Source: Streptomyces sp. R302 (GTDB lineage Bacteria; Actinomycetota; Actinomycetes; Streptomycetales; Streptomycetaceae). Taken from it: 64,000 bases of DNA. Shown here one piece after another: positions 27,484-35,248 of the stretch. Position 1 is the stretch's first letter. The number at the start of each line of letters is the position of its first letter. The position numbers were made by a program, and so were the translations under genes. The notes under the pieces are model-generated. The model saw only the letters and a program-made list of their open reading frames with translations, was not told the DNA's origin and did not search any database. The stretch spans positions 372,001-436,000 of the forward strand of contig NZ_JABBGE010000009.1 in the NCBI RefSeq assembly GCF_012927245.1. The letters are read 5' to 3'.

Positions 27484-28153
27484 GGTGGGGGTCGTGACGG
27501 ACGCGTGGACCTGGCTCACCACCGGCGCGCACTGGACCGGCGAGGAGGGCATCGGGGTCCGCCTCGCCGAGCACGTGTACGTGAGCGGGCTCGCGCTGCT
27601 GATCGCCGGCGCTGTCGCGCTGCCCCTCGGCCTCTGGCTCGGCCACCTCGGGCGCGGCGGCGCGCTCGCGGTCAACGTGTCGAACGTGGGGCGGGCGGTC
27701 CCCGTCTTCGCGGTCCTCGCCCTCTTCATGGTCTCCCCGCTGCGGAACGCGGGCTATGTGCCGACCGTGACCGCCCTGGTCCTCTTCGCGATACCGCCGC
27801 TGCTGACCAACGCGTACGTGGGCGTGCGCGAGGTCGACCGGGCGGCCGTCCGGGCGGCCCGGGGCATGGGGATGACGGGCGCTCAGGTCTTCGGCCGGGT
27901 CGAGCTGCCGCTGGCGGCCCCGGTGGTCATGACGGGGGTACGCTCCGCCGCCGTACAGGTGGTCGCCACCGCGACGATCGCCGCCATGGTCGGCCAGGGC
28001 GGCCTCGGCCGGATCATCACCGCCGGCTTCGCGTTGTACGACACCGCGCAGGTGGTCGCGGGCGCCGTCCTGGTGGCGCTGCTCGCGCTGGCGGTGGAGG
28101 GCGTGCTGGTCGGCGTGGACCGGCTCCTGGTGCCCCGGCCGCCTCGGACTTGA
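27476..28153 (+). CDS. opuCD: Glycine-betaine/choline-type ABC importer, permease 2
   Basis: A 225-residue permease paralogous to the preceding one, with the EAA loop VREVDRAAVRAARGMGMTGAQ and VGQGGLGRIITAGFALYD near the C-terminus. The GTG at 27476 overlaps the upstream stop; GTG 27494 is a possible later start. The pair forms the heterodimeric membrane channel. Confidence 0.88.
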   Translation: MSEVGVVTDAWTWLTTGAHWTGEEGIGVRLAEHVYVSGLALLIAGAVALPLGLWLGHLGRGGALAVNVSNVGRAVPVFAVLALFMVSPLRNAGYVPTVTALVLFAIPPLLTNAYVGVREVDRAAVRAARGMGMTGAQVFGRVELPLAAPVVMTGVRSAAVQVVATATIAAMVGQGGLGRIITAGFALYDTAQVVAGAVLVALLALAVEGVLVGVDRLLVPRPPRT

Positions 28154-28190
28154 CGTACTCGGTACACCGAAGAGAGAAGGACGGAAAGAC

Positions 28191-29165
28191 GTGAACAGGA
28201 TCTCGCGCGCCACCGGCGCGCTGCTGGGTGCCGCCGCACTGGCCGTCTCGCTCACCGCGTGCGGCGGCGACAGCCTGGAGAAGGGCAAGGAGACGAGCTC
28301 CGGCGGCTCCGGCGGCGACAAGGGCTCCCTGGTGGTGGGCGCGGCCGCCTTCACCGAGTCGAAGGTGCTCGCCGAGCTGTACGCGCAGGCGCTGCGCGAC
28401 GCGGGCTACTCGGTCTCGGTCACCACCGTGAAGAACCGCGAGCTGTACGAGCCCGCGCTGGAGAAGGGCGAGATCGACGTCGTGGCGGAATACGCGGCGA
28501 CGCTCGCGGAATTCCTCAACGCGAAGGCGAACGGCCCGAAGGCGCCCGAGGAGAAGCCGGTCGCCTCCGGTGACGCGAAGGCCACCGTGGACGCGCTGCG
28601 GAAGCTCGCGGAGCCGCGCGGACTGAAGGTCCTGGAAGTCGGCGGGGCGGTCGACCAGAACGCCTTCGCGGTGTCCAAGGAATTCGCCGAGAAGAACAAG
28701 CTGCGGACCCTTTCGGATCTCGGCGCGTCGAAGCTGAAGGTGAAGATCGCGGCGGGCGACGAATGCACGGTCCGCCCCTTCTGCGCCCCCGGTCTGAAGA
28801 AGACCTACGGCATCGACGTGGCCGGCGTCGACCCCAAGGGCGTCGGCACCCCGCAGGCCAAGCAGGCCGTCAAGGACGGGGTGGACCAGCTGGTCCTCAC
28901 CACCACCACGGACGCCACGATCGAAGGCTTCGGCCTGGTCTTCCTGGAGGACGACAAGCACCTGCAGAACGCGGACAACGTGCTGCCGGTGGTGAACGCG
29001 AAGGAGGCCGGCGCGCCCGAGGTCGCCGCCGCCCTCGACAAGATCACCAAGGTGCTGACCACCGCGGATCTCGCCGAACTCAACCGCAAGGTCGACGCCG
29101 AGCGGGCGAAGCCGGAGGATGTCGCCGCCGCCTATCTGAAGGAGAAGGGGCTGGTCGGCAAGTAG
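28191..29165 (+). CDS. opuCC: Glycine-betaine/choline-type ABC importer, substrate-binding lipoprotein
   Basis: A 324-residue OpuAC-type binding protein with a signal peptide ending in lipobox LTAC (Cys near residue 24), a Ser/Gly-rich linker and the binding domain (VVGAAAFTESKVLAELYAQ, ELYEPALEKGEIDVVAEYAA). It captures a quaternary amine outside the membrane and delivers it to the two permeases upstream. Which compound (betaine, choline, carnitine) is not decidable by eye. It starts 37 nt after the second permease. Confidence 0.9.
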   Translation: MNRISRATGALLGAAALAVSLTACGGDSLEKGKETSSGGSGGDKGSLVVGAAAFTESKVLAELYAQALRDAGYSVSVTTVKNRELYEPALEKGEIDVVAEYAATLAEFLNAKANGPKAPEEKPVASGDAKATVDALRKLAEPRGLKVLEVGGAVDQNAFAVSKEFAEKNKLRTLSDLGASKLKVKIAAGDECTVRPFCAPGLKKTYGIDVAGVDPKGVGTPQAKQAVKDGVDQLVLTTTTDATIEGFGLVFLEDDKHLQNADNVLPVVNAKEAGAPEVAAALDKITKVLTTADLAELNRKVDAERAKPEDVAAAYLKEKGLVGK

Positions 29166-29295
29166 CCGCCGAAGAGGGGGAGTCGGCCCGAAGCGGAAGC
29201 GGAACGCGGTCTGCCCGATTCCGTTGTCGAGAAGTGGCCAAATGATTGCCGGGCCGACCCCCCACTCCGTGCCTACGCACGGTAAATTTCAGGCC

Positions 29296-30471
29296 ATGCC
29301 ACGTGGACGCCACCGCCATTCCCCGCCTCTGCACAAGCTGATGCCGCCCTCCGCGGTCGCCGGCGCCGCGGTCGTCTGCGCCGCGGCGGCCTGGATCCCC
29401 GGGGAACTCGTGGTCGTCCGGCTGCTCGCCGTCGCGGCGTCGGCCGCCGCCGTCACCGGCGCCGTCCTCATGCGCGGCTGGGACCGCAGCGCCGGCCGCC
29501 AGGTCGCCGAGCTGACCCGCGCCCGCACCGCCGACCAGTGGAAGGCCGAGGAGCGCCTCGCCGAACTGGAGGCGGACCTGGAGGAGTCCCGCGCCCTGCG
29601 CATCCGCCTCGACGCCAAGCTCCGTGCCAAGCGCGTCGAACTCGCCGGACTGCGCGGCGAGCACGCCGACCTGCTGCGCCGCTACGCGACCGCCGAGACC
29701 GAGCGCGCCAGCGCCCTCGAAGGACAGCGCGTCCTGGCCCAGGCCGGCGCCGAGGCCCCCAAGGAGCTGCCCGCCGCCGGGTCGACGCCCACCCCGGAGG
29801 CGTACCGCCGCGCCGCCCAGGCCCTGCGCGACCTGCCCCGCAACGCCGCCGCCCAGCAGGCCCGCCGCACCGCCGAGGCGGCCCGCGCCCGCGACCTCGC
29901 CGAGCGCGCCGCGCAGGCGGAGGAGCCGCGCGGCCGGCACGCCGCCGAGCACGCCCACCCGCCGGGCCAGGACGCCCCGGCGGCCCTCGCCCCCGCGGCC
30001 ACCGCGAAGGCGCTGCCCCCGGCGGCCCCGGCGCAGGACCGGACCCCGGCCGTCCCGGCGGCCAGCGCGATCGCCCCGTACGCGGCCCGCCGCCCCGCCC
30101 CGCGCACCGAGGGCGGCTTCGACTTCTTCGGCACGCAGGCCGGCACCCAGACCGGTACGCACAAGGCGGCCATCGAGGCCGTCCAGGACACCGACCTCGC
30201 CGACGTGGTGGGCGAGGAGGTCCTGGAGGAGGCCCGCGCGGCCGACGCCCTCCCGGCGCAGGGCCCCGCCCTCACCCCGGTCCCGGCCTCGGCCGCCGTC
30301 GGCCCCCGCCCGGAGCGCGCCGACGAGCCCGCCCAGGAGCCCGCCGAGGAGGAGCCCGTGGTGTCCCGCTCCTCCGCCGCCGGTCCGATCGGCCAGGTCA
30401 TCGACCTGACCGCGCACGACGAGACCGAGCAGCTCGACCTCGCCGAACTGCGCGGGGCCGTCAACCAGTGA
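29296..30471 (+). CDS. Membrane protein with coiled coil and Ala/Pro-rich tail, unknown function
   Basis: A 391-residue protein from ATG 29296. It has a short basic N-terminus (PRGRHRHSPPLHKL), two hydrophobic segments around residues 15-60, then a heptad-like charged helix (WKAEERLAELEADLEESRAL), and a long Ala/Pro/Glu-rich region. No enzymatic motif was recognised. The layout suggests a membrane-tethered scaffold; similar proteins are common in Streptomyces. Its stop overlaps a broken acetyltransferase gene (GTGA), so the two were once coupled. Confidence 0.7.
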   Translation: MPRGRHRHSPPLHKLMPPSAVAGAAVVCAAAAWIPGELVVVRLLAVAASAAAVTGAVLMRGWDRSAGRQVAELTRARTADQWKAEERLAELEADLEESRALRIRLDAKLRAKRVELAGLRGEHADLLRRYATAETERASALEGQRVLAQAGAEAPKELPAAGSTPTPEAYRRAAQALRDLPRNAAAQQARRTAEAARARDLAERAAQAEEPRGRHAAEHAHPPGQDAPAALAPAATAKALPPAAPAQDRTPAVPAASAIAPYAARRPAPRTEGGFDFFGTQAGTQTGTHKAAIEAVQDTDLADVVGEEVLEEARAADALPAQGPALTPVPASAAVGPRPERADEPAQEPAEEEPVVSRSSAAGPIGQVIDLTAHDETEQLDLAELRGAVNQ

Positions 30472-30868
30472 GCCGTGCCGTCGGCCTCCTCCTCCCGGAG
30501 GAGGCCCGGGCCCGCCGGGACGAACCGATCGCCCTGTGCGCCCAGGCCTTCGGCGGCGCCCCCTGGCACGAGCCGCCGCTCGGCGCCGTACGGACCGCGG
30601 ACCGGCTGCCCGACTCCGCCGCCCGGCGCCCCGACTTCCGCGCGGAGGCCGCCCTCGGGCCTGTCCGACGGATCATGGCGGGGGCCGCGGCCTCGGCCGG
30701 GCGCTGCACGACGCCCTCCTGGCCCGGGCCGGCGCCGGGCCCGCGCTCCTGATGACCCTCGACGTGCCGGAGCTGACGGACCGGTACGCCCGCTGGGGCT
30801 GGACGGTCGCCGACCGCCGCCGCCCCGACCGGGAGACCAGGGACTACGCGGTGATGCGCCGCCCCTGA
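30468..30868 (+). pseudogene. GNAT acetyltransferase remnant (internal deletion and frameshift)
   Basis: From GTG 30468 the frame encodes a plausible N-terminus (RAVGLLLPEEARARRDEPIA, then ALCAQAFGGAPWHEPPLGAV). At about 30665-30690 the coherent sequence moves to the +2 frame, where GLGRALHDALLARAGAGPAL (an acetyl-CoA binding motif A) and RYARWGWTVADRRRP continue to 30868. The central strands of the GNAT fold are missing. Both deletion and frameshift point to a decayed gene. The first frame alone would give a 94-residue product of no use. Confidence 0.65.
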
Positions 30869-30875
30869 GCGGGAC

Positions 30876-32018
30876 TCACTTGTCGATGTCGCCGACGACG
30901 AAGAAGAACGACCCCAGGATCGCGACCATGTCCGAGACCAGCGTCCCCGGCAGCAGCTCCACCAGCGCCTGGATGTTGTTGTACGAGGCCGAGCGCAGCT
31001 TCAGCCGGTACGGGGTCTTCTCGCCCTTCGACACCAGGTAGTAGCCGTTCAGCCCCAGCGGGTTCTCGGTCCAGGCGTACGTGTGCCCCTCCGGCGCCTT
31101 CAGGACCTTCGGCAGCCGCTGGTTGACCGGCCCCTGCGGCAGCGCGTCGAGCCGGTCCAGGCAGGCGTCCGCCAGCTCCAGGGAGTTGTGCGTCTGGTCG
31201 AGGAGGCACTCGAAGCGGGCCAGGCAGTCGCCCTCCTGGCGGACCACGACCCGCAGGGTGTCCTGGAGCTCCCCGTAGGCCAGGTACGGCTCGTCGCGCC
31301 GCAGGTCGAAGTCGACGCCGGAGGCGCGGGCGATCGGCCCGGACACCCCGAAGCCGTGCACGGTCTCCGGGGCCAGGACGCCGACCCCGCGCGTGCGGGC
31401 GCGGAAGATCTCGTTCCCGAGGACCAGACGGTCGTAGACGTCCATCCGCGACCGCACGTCCGCGACCGCCTGCCTGGCCCGGCCGAGCCAGCCCGCCGGC
31501 AGGTCCTCCTTGAGGCCGCCGACCCGGTTGAACATGTAGTGCATCCGGCCGCCGGAGACCTCCTCCATCACCGTCTGGAGCTCCTCGCGCTCCCGGAAGG
31601 CGTGGAAGACGGGCGTGATCCCGCCCAGCTCCAGCGGGTAGGACCCCAGGAACATCAGATGGTTCAGGGCCCGGTTCAGTTCCGCGAGCAGCGTCCGCAG
31701 CCAGACCGCCCGCTCCGGCACCTCCATGCCGAGCATCCGCTCGACGCCCATCACCACGCCGAGCTCGTTGGAGAAGGCGGAGAGCCAGTCGTGACGGTTG
31801 GCCAGCATGACGATCTGGCGGTAGTCGCGCGCCTCGAAGAGCTTCTCGGCACCCCGGTGCATGTAGCCGACGACGGGCTCGGCATGCCGGATCACCTCGC
31901 CGTCGAGCACCAGCCGCAGCCGCAGCACGCCGTGCGTGGAGGGGTGCTGCGGGCCGATGTTCAGCACCATGTCGGTGCTCTCCGCCGCGCCGCCGATGCC
32001 GACCGTGGTCTCCGTCAT
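30876..32018 (-). CDS. nuoD: Stand-alone NADH-quinone oxidoreductase subunit D (NuoD2-like)
   Basis: A 380-residue homologue of the 49-kDa subunit of complex I, related to the large subunit of [NiFe] hydrogenases. Motifs are NIGPQHPSTHGVLRL at the start, GYMHRGAEKLFEARDY, and the C-terminal PPEGHTYAWTENPLG-like and DMVAILGSFFFVVGDIDK segments. ATG 32018 is preferred to the frame's earlier starts. No other nuo gene is in the window, so it is a second copy outside the main operon. A MidA-like methyltransferase gene lies 91 nt upstream on the same strand. Confidence 0.9.
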   Translation of the reverse strand: MTETTVGIGGAAESTDMVLNIGPQHPSTHGVLRLRLVLDGEVIRHAEPVVGYMHRGAEKLFEARDYRQIVMLANRHDWLSAFSNELGVVMGVERMLGMEVPERAVWLRTLLAELNRALNHLMFLGSYPLELGGITPVFHAFREREELQTVMEEVSGGRMHYMFNRVGGLKEDLPAGWLGRARQAVADVRSRMDVYDRLVLGNEIFRARTRGVGVLAPETVHGFGVSGPIARASGVDFDLRRDEPYLAYGELQDTLRVVVRQEGDCLARFECLLDQTHNSLELADACLDRLDALPQGPVNQRLPKVLKAPEGHTYAWTENPLGLNGYYLVSKGEKTPYRLKLRSASYNNIQALVELLPGTLVSDMVAILGSFFFVVGDIDK

Positions 32019-32109
32019 GCCGGACAGTATCCCCCGCCGCGCGCCCCGCCGACGGGCGAGCCCCCAGCCTGTGGACAACCCGGCGGCTCCGCGCGGGAGG
32101 TCGGGCTCC

Positions 32110-33096
32110 TCACACCCGCTGGCTCAGCCACAGGAAGTCGCCCAGGCCGCCGCGCGCGGTCAGTTCGGCCGCCTCGCCGGCGCCGGACAGGGCCCGCACG
32201 TACGCCGCCGGGTCCGTCGAGGCGAGCGCGAGGGGCGGGCGGGCGCCGGAGACCCCGAGGCCGTGCAGCGCCTCGCGCTGGGTCGTCAGCTCCGCCGGCA
32301 CGCGCGCGTGGACCGCCGCCGCGCAGGCGTCCAGGGCCACGTGGGAGGTCAGGTCGCCGGTGCCGTCCGGGACCGGCGCGACCTCCCGGCCCGCCCGGAA
32401 GCCGGTCAGCGTGCCGAAGGGCGGCCGGGAGTCCCGTACGTGCCCGTAGTCCACGGCCACCGCCAGGCCCGCCGCCAGCGAGCCGACCGCCGCCGCCCAC
32501 GCCTCGTCCCGGGGCCGGCCGATCTCGGCCCGCGCGCCCGGCTCGGCCAGCGGCCACCAGCGGGCCAGCCACTCCGCGTCCGGACCCGTGACCGGGGCGC
32601 CGAGCCGCTCCGTACCGTCGGCGCGGACCTCCACGTACCGGACCGTGCCGTCCTCGCCGACCTCGGCGACGTCCACCGGCACGTTGTCCAGCCACTCGTT
32701 CGCGAAGAGCAGGCCGCGCACGCCCTCGGGGAGCCGGTCGGTCCACTCCACGCGCGCGTGCAGCCCGTCCGGCCGCGGGGCCCGCTCCACCGCGTACGCC
32801 CGCACCCGCAGCCCCGCCGGGACCGCGGCCAGCACCCCGGCCAGCAGCTCGCCCCGGCCCGCGCCCACGTCCACCAGGCCGACCTCGTCGGTGCCCAGCT
32901 CCTCCGCCGTCGCGACCAGCAGCCGGGCCACCGCCGCCGCGAAGAGCGGCGAGGCGTGCACCGAGGTGCGGAAGTGGCCCGCGGGGCCCTCGGGGCGCAG
33001 GAAGAAGCCCCCGGGGCCGTACAGCGCCTCCTCGGTGGCCTCCCGCCAGCCCCGCCACTCCCGGCCGCCCCGCGTCCGTCCCGTCCCGCCCGTCAC
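32110..33096 (-). CDS. MidA/NDUFAF7-like class I SAM-dependent methyltransferase (DUF185)
   Basis: A protein of about 328 residues with the MidA family signatures: YGPGGFF near the start, HASPLFAAAVARLL, the SAM loop LVDVGAGRGELLAGV, LLFANEWLDNVPVDV (family NExLDxxPV), DYGHVRD, and GTGDLTSHVALDA. In mitochondria the homologue NDUFAF7 dimethylates an arginine of NDUFS2, the NuoD homologue, during complex I assembly. Here it precedes a nuoD gene in the same orientation. GTG 33096 falls in a tandem repeat, so the start may be later. Confidence 0.85.
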   Translation of the reverse strand: MTGGTGRTRGGREWRGWREATEEALYGPGGFFLRPEGPAGHFRTSVHASPLFAAAVARLLVATAEELGTDEVGLVDVGAGRGELLAGVLAAVPAGLRVRAYAVERAPRPDGLHARVEWTDRLPEGVRGLLFANEWLDNVPVDVAEVGEDGTVRYVEVRADGTERLGAPVTGPDAEWLARWWPLAEPGARAEIGRPRDEAWAAAVGSLAAGLAVAVDYGHVRDSRPPFGTLTGFRAGREVAPVPDGTGDLTSHVALDACAAAVHARVPAELTTQREALHGLGVSGARPPLALASTDPAAYVRALSGAGEAAELTARGGLGDFLWLSQRV

Positions 33097-33159
33097 CTCG
33101 TCCGTCCCGTCACCTCGTCCGACCCCTCACCTCGTGCGTCCCCTCATCCGTCACGCGCC
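33092..33159. repeat. Tandem repeat of 17-bp units
   Basis: Four consecutive 17-nt units begin with GTCACCTCGTCCGTCCC at 33092, then GTCACCTCGTCCGACCC at 33109, then two more diverged units to 33159. The first unit overlaps the assigned start codon of the methyltransferase. The 15-mer GTCACCTCGTCCGAC recurs at 38337-38351 inside the aldolase-like gene. Confidence 0.75.
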
Positions 33160-33196
33160 CCAGTCTCCACCCCGGGGTGTACGGGTCCCGCCGCAA

Positions 33197-33218
33197 GGAT
33201 CGACCGCTCGGTTGATCC
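33197..33218 (+). promoter_or_regulatory. Inverted repeat upstream of sensor kinase gene
   Basis: GGATCGACCG (33197-33206) and CGGTTGATCC (33209-33218) are 10-bp arms with one mismatch and a 2-nt spacer, ending 32 nt before the kinase GTG at 33251. The short spacer favours a dimeric protein binding site, possibly for the downstream response regulator, rather than a terminator. Confidence 0.5.
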
Positions 33219-33250
33219 CCCGCCCGTGGGCTTTCCCTACTCTGGGTTAC

Positions 33251-34453
33251 GTGCAGCGCCTCTACGACTTCATCCGCAGCCACCCGACGGGCGTCGACGT
33301 CTTCTGGGCCGTCGTCCTCCTCGGGTTCTCCGGGCTGTGGATCGGGTCGATGTCCCCGGCCCTCGACCACGCCGCCGGCTACGGGGCGGTCGCCACGCTC
33401 TTCTCCCTGGTCGTCGCCCTGCGGCGGCGGGCGCCCGAGAAGATGCTGGTCCTGGCCGTCGCCCTCGGCGTCGTCCAGCTGGTCCTCGACATCCAGACCT
33501 TCATGGCGGACTTCGCCATGCTCGTCATCATCTTCACCGTCGCCGCGCACGACGGCCCCCGCTGGGCCTCCCGGCTCGCCCTCGTCGGCGGACTGTGCGC
33601 CGCCCCGCTCTCCCAGCTGAGATGGCCGCTGGAGGAGACGGTCTCGGTGCCCGCCCGGGTCTTCTTCACGGTGATCATGGCCGTGCCGTTCGCCCTCGCC
33701 TGGGTCCTCGGCGACTCGCTGCGCACCCGCCGCGCCTACTTCGCCCAGCTGGAGGAGAAGGCCGCCCGCCTGGAGCGGGAGCGGGAGGCGCAGGCCAAGG
33801 TCGCGGTGGCCGCCGAGCGGGCCCGGATCGCCCGCGAGCTCCACGACGTCGTCGCGCACAACGTGTCGGTGATGGTGGTGCAGGCCGACGGCGCCGCCTA
33901 CGTCATGGACTCCTCCCCGGAGACCGCCAAGCAGGCCTTGGAGACCATCTCCACCACCGGCCGGCAGGCGCTCGCCGAGATGCGCCGCCTCCTCGGCATC
34001 CTGCGCACCGGCGAGCACCAGGAGGCGGGGGAGTACGTGCCGCAGCCGGACGTGGAGCAGATCGAGGAGCTCGTCGAGCAGGTGCGGGGCGCGGGGCTCA
34101 CCGTCGACCTCGCCGTCGAGGGAACCCCGCGCGAGCTGCCCACCGGCGTCGGACTGACCGCCTACCGGATCGTCCAGGAAGCCCTCACCAACACCCGCAA
34201 GCACGGCGGCCCCGACGCCGGCGCCAGCGTCCGGCTCGTCTACTTCGACGACGGCCTCGGCCTGCTCGTCGAGGACGACGGCCGGGGCGCGCCCCAGGAG
34301 ATGTACGAGGACGGCGGCGCCGACGGGCGCGGTCACGGTCTCATCGGCATGCGGGAGCGGGTCGGCATGGTGGGCGGCACCCTGGACGCGGGTCCGCGCC
34401 CGGGCGGCGGTTTCCGGATCAGCGTCCTGCTGCCGCTCAAGCCCGCACACTGA
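33251..34453 (+). CDS. NarL-type sensor histidine kinase (HisKA_3)
   Basis: A 400-residue kinase with four or five membrane helices in the first ~160 residues, a linker coiled coil (YFAQLEEKAARLEREREAQ), the dimerisation/phosphoacceptor segment RARIARELHDVVAHNVSVM with the phosphorylated His near 198, and an ATP-binding domain (EALTNTRKHGG, VEDDGRGA, GHGLIGMRERVGM). GTG 33251 is the first start compatible with the membrane domain. Its cognate regulator follows 103 nt downstream. The signal is unknown. Confidence 0.92.
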   Translation: MQRLYDFIRSHPTGVDVFWAVVLLGFSGLWIGSMSPALDHAAGYGAVATLFSLVVALRRRAPEKMLVLAVALGVVQLVLDIQTFMADFAMLVIIFTVAAHDGPRWASRLALVGGLCAAPLSQLRWPLEETVSVPARVFFTVIMAVPFALAWVLGDSLRTRRAYFAQLEEKAARLEREREAQAKVAVAAERARIARELHDVVAHNVSVMVVQADGAAYVMDSSPETAKQALETISTTGRQALAEMRRLLGILRTGEHQEAGEYVPQPDVEQIEELVEQVRGAGLTVDLAVEGTPRELPTGVGLTAYRIVQEALTNTRKHGGPDAGASVRLVYFDDGLGLLVEDDGRGAPQEMYEDGGADGRGHGLIGMRERVGMVGGTLDAGPRPGGGFRISVLLPLKPAH

Positions 34454-34514
34454 GAGTCCGTGCGTACGGAGAGTCCGTGCGTACGGAGAGTCCGCCCGTA
34501 CGGAGAGTCCGCAC
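34452..34514. repeat. Tandem 17-bp repeat between kinase and regulator genes
   Basis: Units GAGAGTCCGTGCGTACG at 34452-34468 and 34469-34485 are identical; a third (34486-34502) differs at two positions and a partial fourth reaches 34514. Each unit contains the palindrome CGTACG. It begins in the kinase stop codon region and lies in the kinase-regulator gap, where copy number could affect coupling or expression. Confidence 0.85.
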
Positions 34515-34556
34515 CCCGACAGCCCGTGCTCCGTCCCCACCCACCGAAGGAACCCC

Positions 34557-35231
34557 ATGTCCATCCGCGTGATGCTCGTCGACGACCAGGTGCTGCTGCG
34601 CACCGGTTTCCGCATGGTGCTCGCCGCCCAGCCGGACATGGAGGTCGTGGCCGAGGCGGGCGACGGCGCGGAGGCCCTGGAGGTGCTGCGGTCCACCGAG
34701 GTCGACGTCGTCCTCATGGACGTCCGGATGCCGCGCCTCGACGGGGTGGAGGCGACCCGCCGGATCTGCGCGGTGCCCGACGCCCCGAAGGTGCTCATCC
34801 TGACCACCTTCGACCTCGACGAGTACGCCTTCTCCGGCCTGAAGGCGGGCGCGAGCGGCTTCATGCTGAAGGACGTGCCGCCGGCCGAGCTGCTGGGCGC
34901 GATCCGCTCGGTGCACAGCGGCGACGCCGTCGTCGCCCCCTCGACCACCCGCCGCCTCCTGGACCGCTTCTCCCCGATGCTGCCGTCCTCCGGCCGCGAG
35001 CCCGAGCACCGCGAGGTGGAGAAGCTGACCGAGCGCGAGCGCGAGGTCATGCTCCTCGTCGCCCAGGGCCTGTCCAACGGCGAGATCGCCGCCCGTCTCG
35101 TCCTGTCGGAGGCGACGGTCAAGACCCACGTGGGCCGCATCCTCACCAAGCTGGGCCTGCGCGACCGCGTCCAGGTCGTCGTCCTCGCGTACGAGACGGG
35201 CCTGGTCCGCGCGGGCGGCGCCAAGGGCTGA
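34557..35231 (+). CDS. NarL/LuxR-type response regulator
   Basis: A 224-residue regulator with a receiver domain (phosphoacceptor Asp55 in VVLMDVRMPR, acidic pocket LVDDQ, conserved Lys in FMLKDVPP) and a C-terminal LuxR helix-turn-helix (LTEREREVMLLVAQGLSNGE to SEATVKTHVGRILTKL). GGAACCCC precedes ATG 34557. It forms the output of the upstream kinase; the targets are unknown. Confidence 0.94.
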   Translation: MSIRVMLVDDQVLLRTGFRMVLAAQPDMEVVAEAGDGAEALEVLRSTEVDVVLMDVRMPRLDGVEATRRICAVPDAPKVLILTTFDLDEYAFSGLKAGASGFMLKDVPPAELLGAIRSVHSGDAVVAPSTTRRLLDRFSPMLPSSGREPEHREVEKLTEREREVMLLVAQGLSNGEIAARLVLSEATVKTHVGRILTKLGLRDRVQVVVLAYETGLVRAGGAKG

Positions 35232-35248
35232 GCCCCCGGCCCGGCCGC

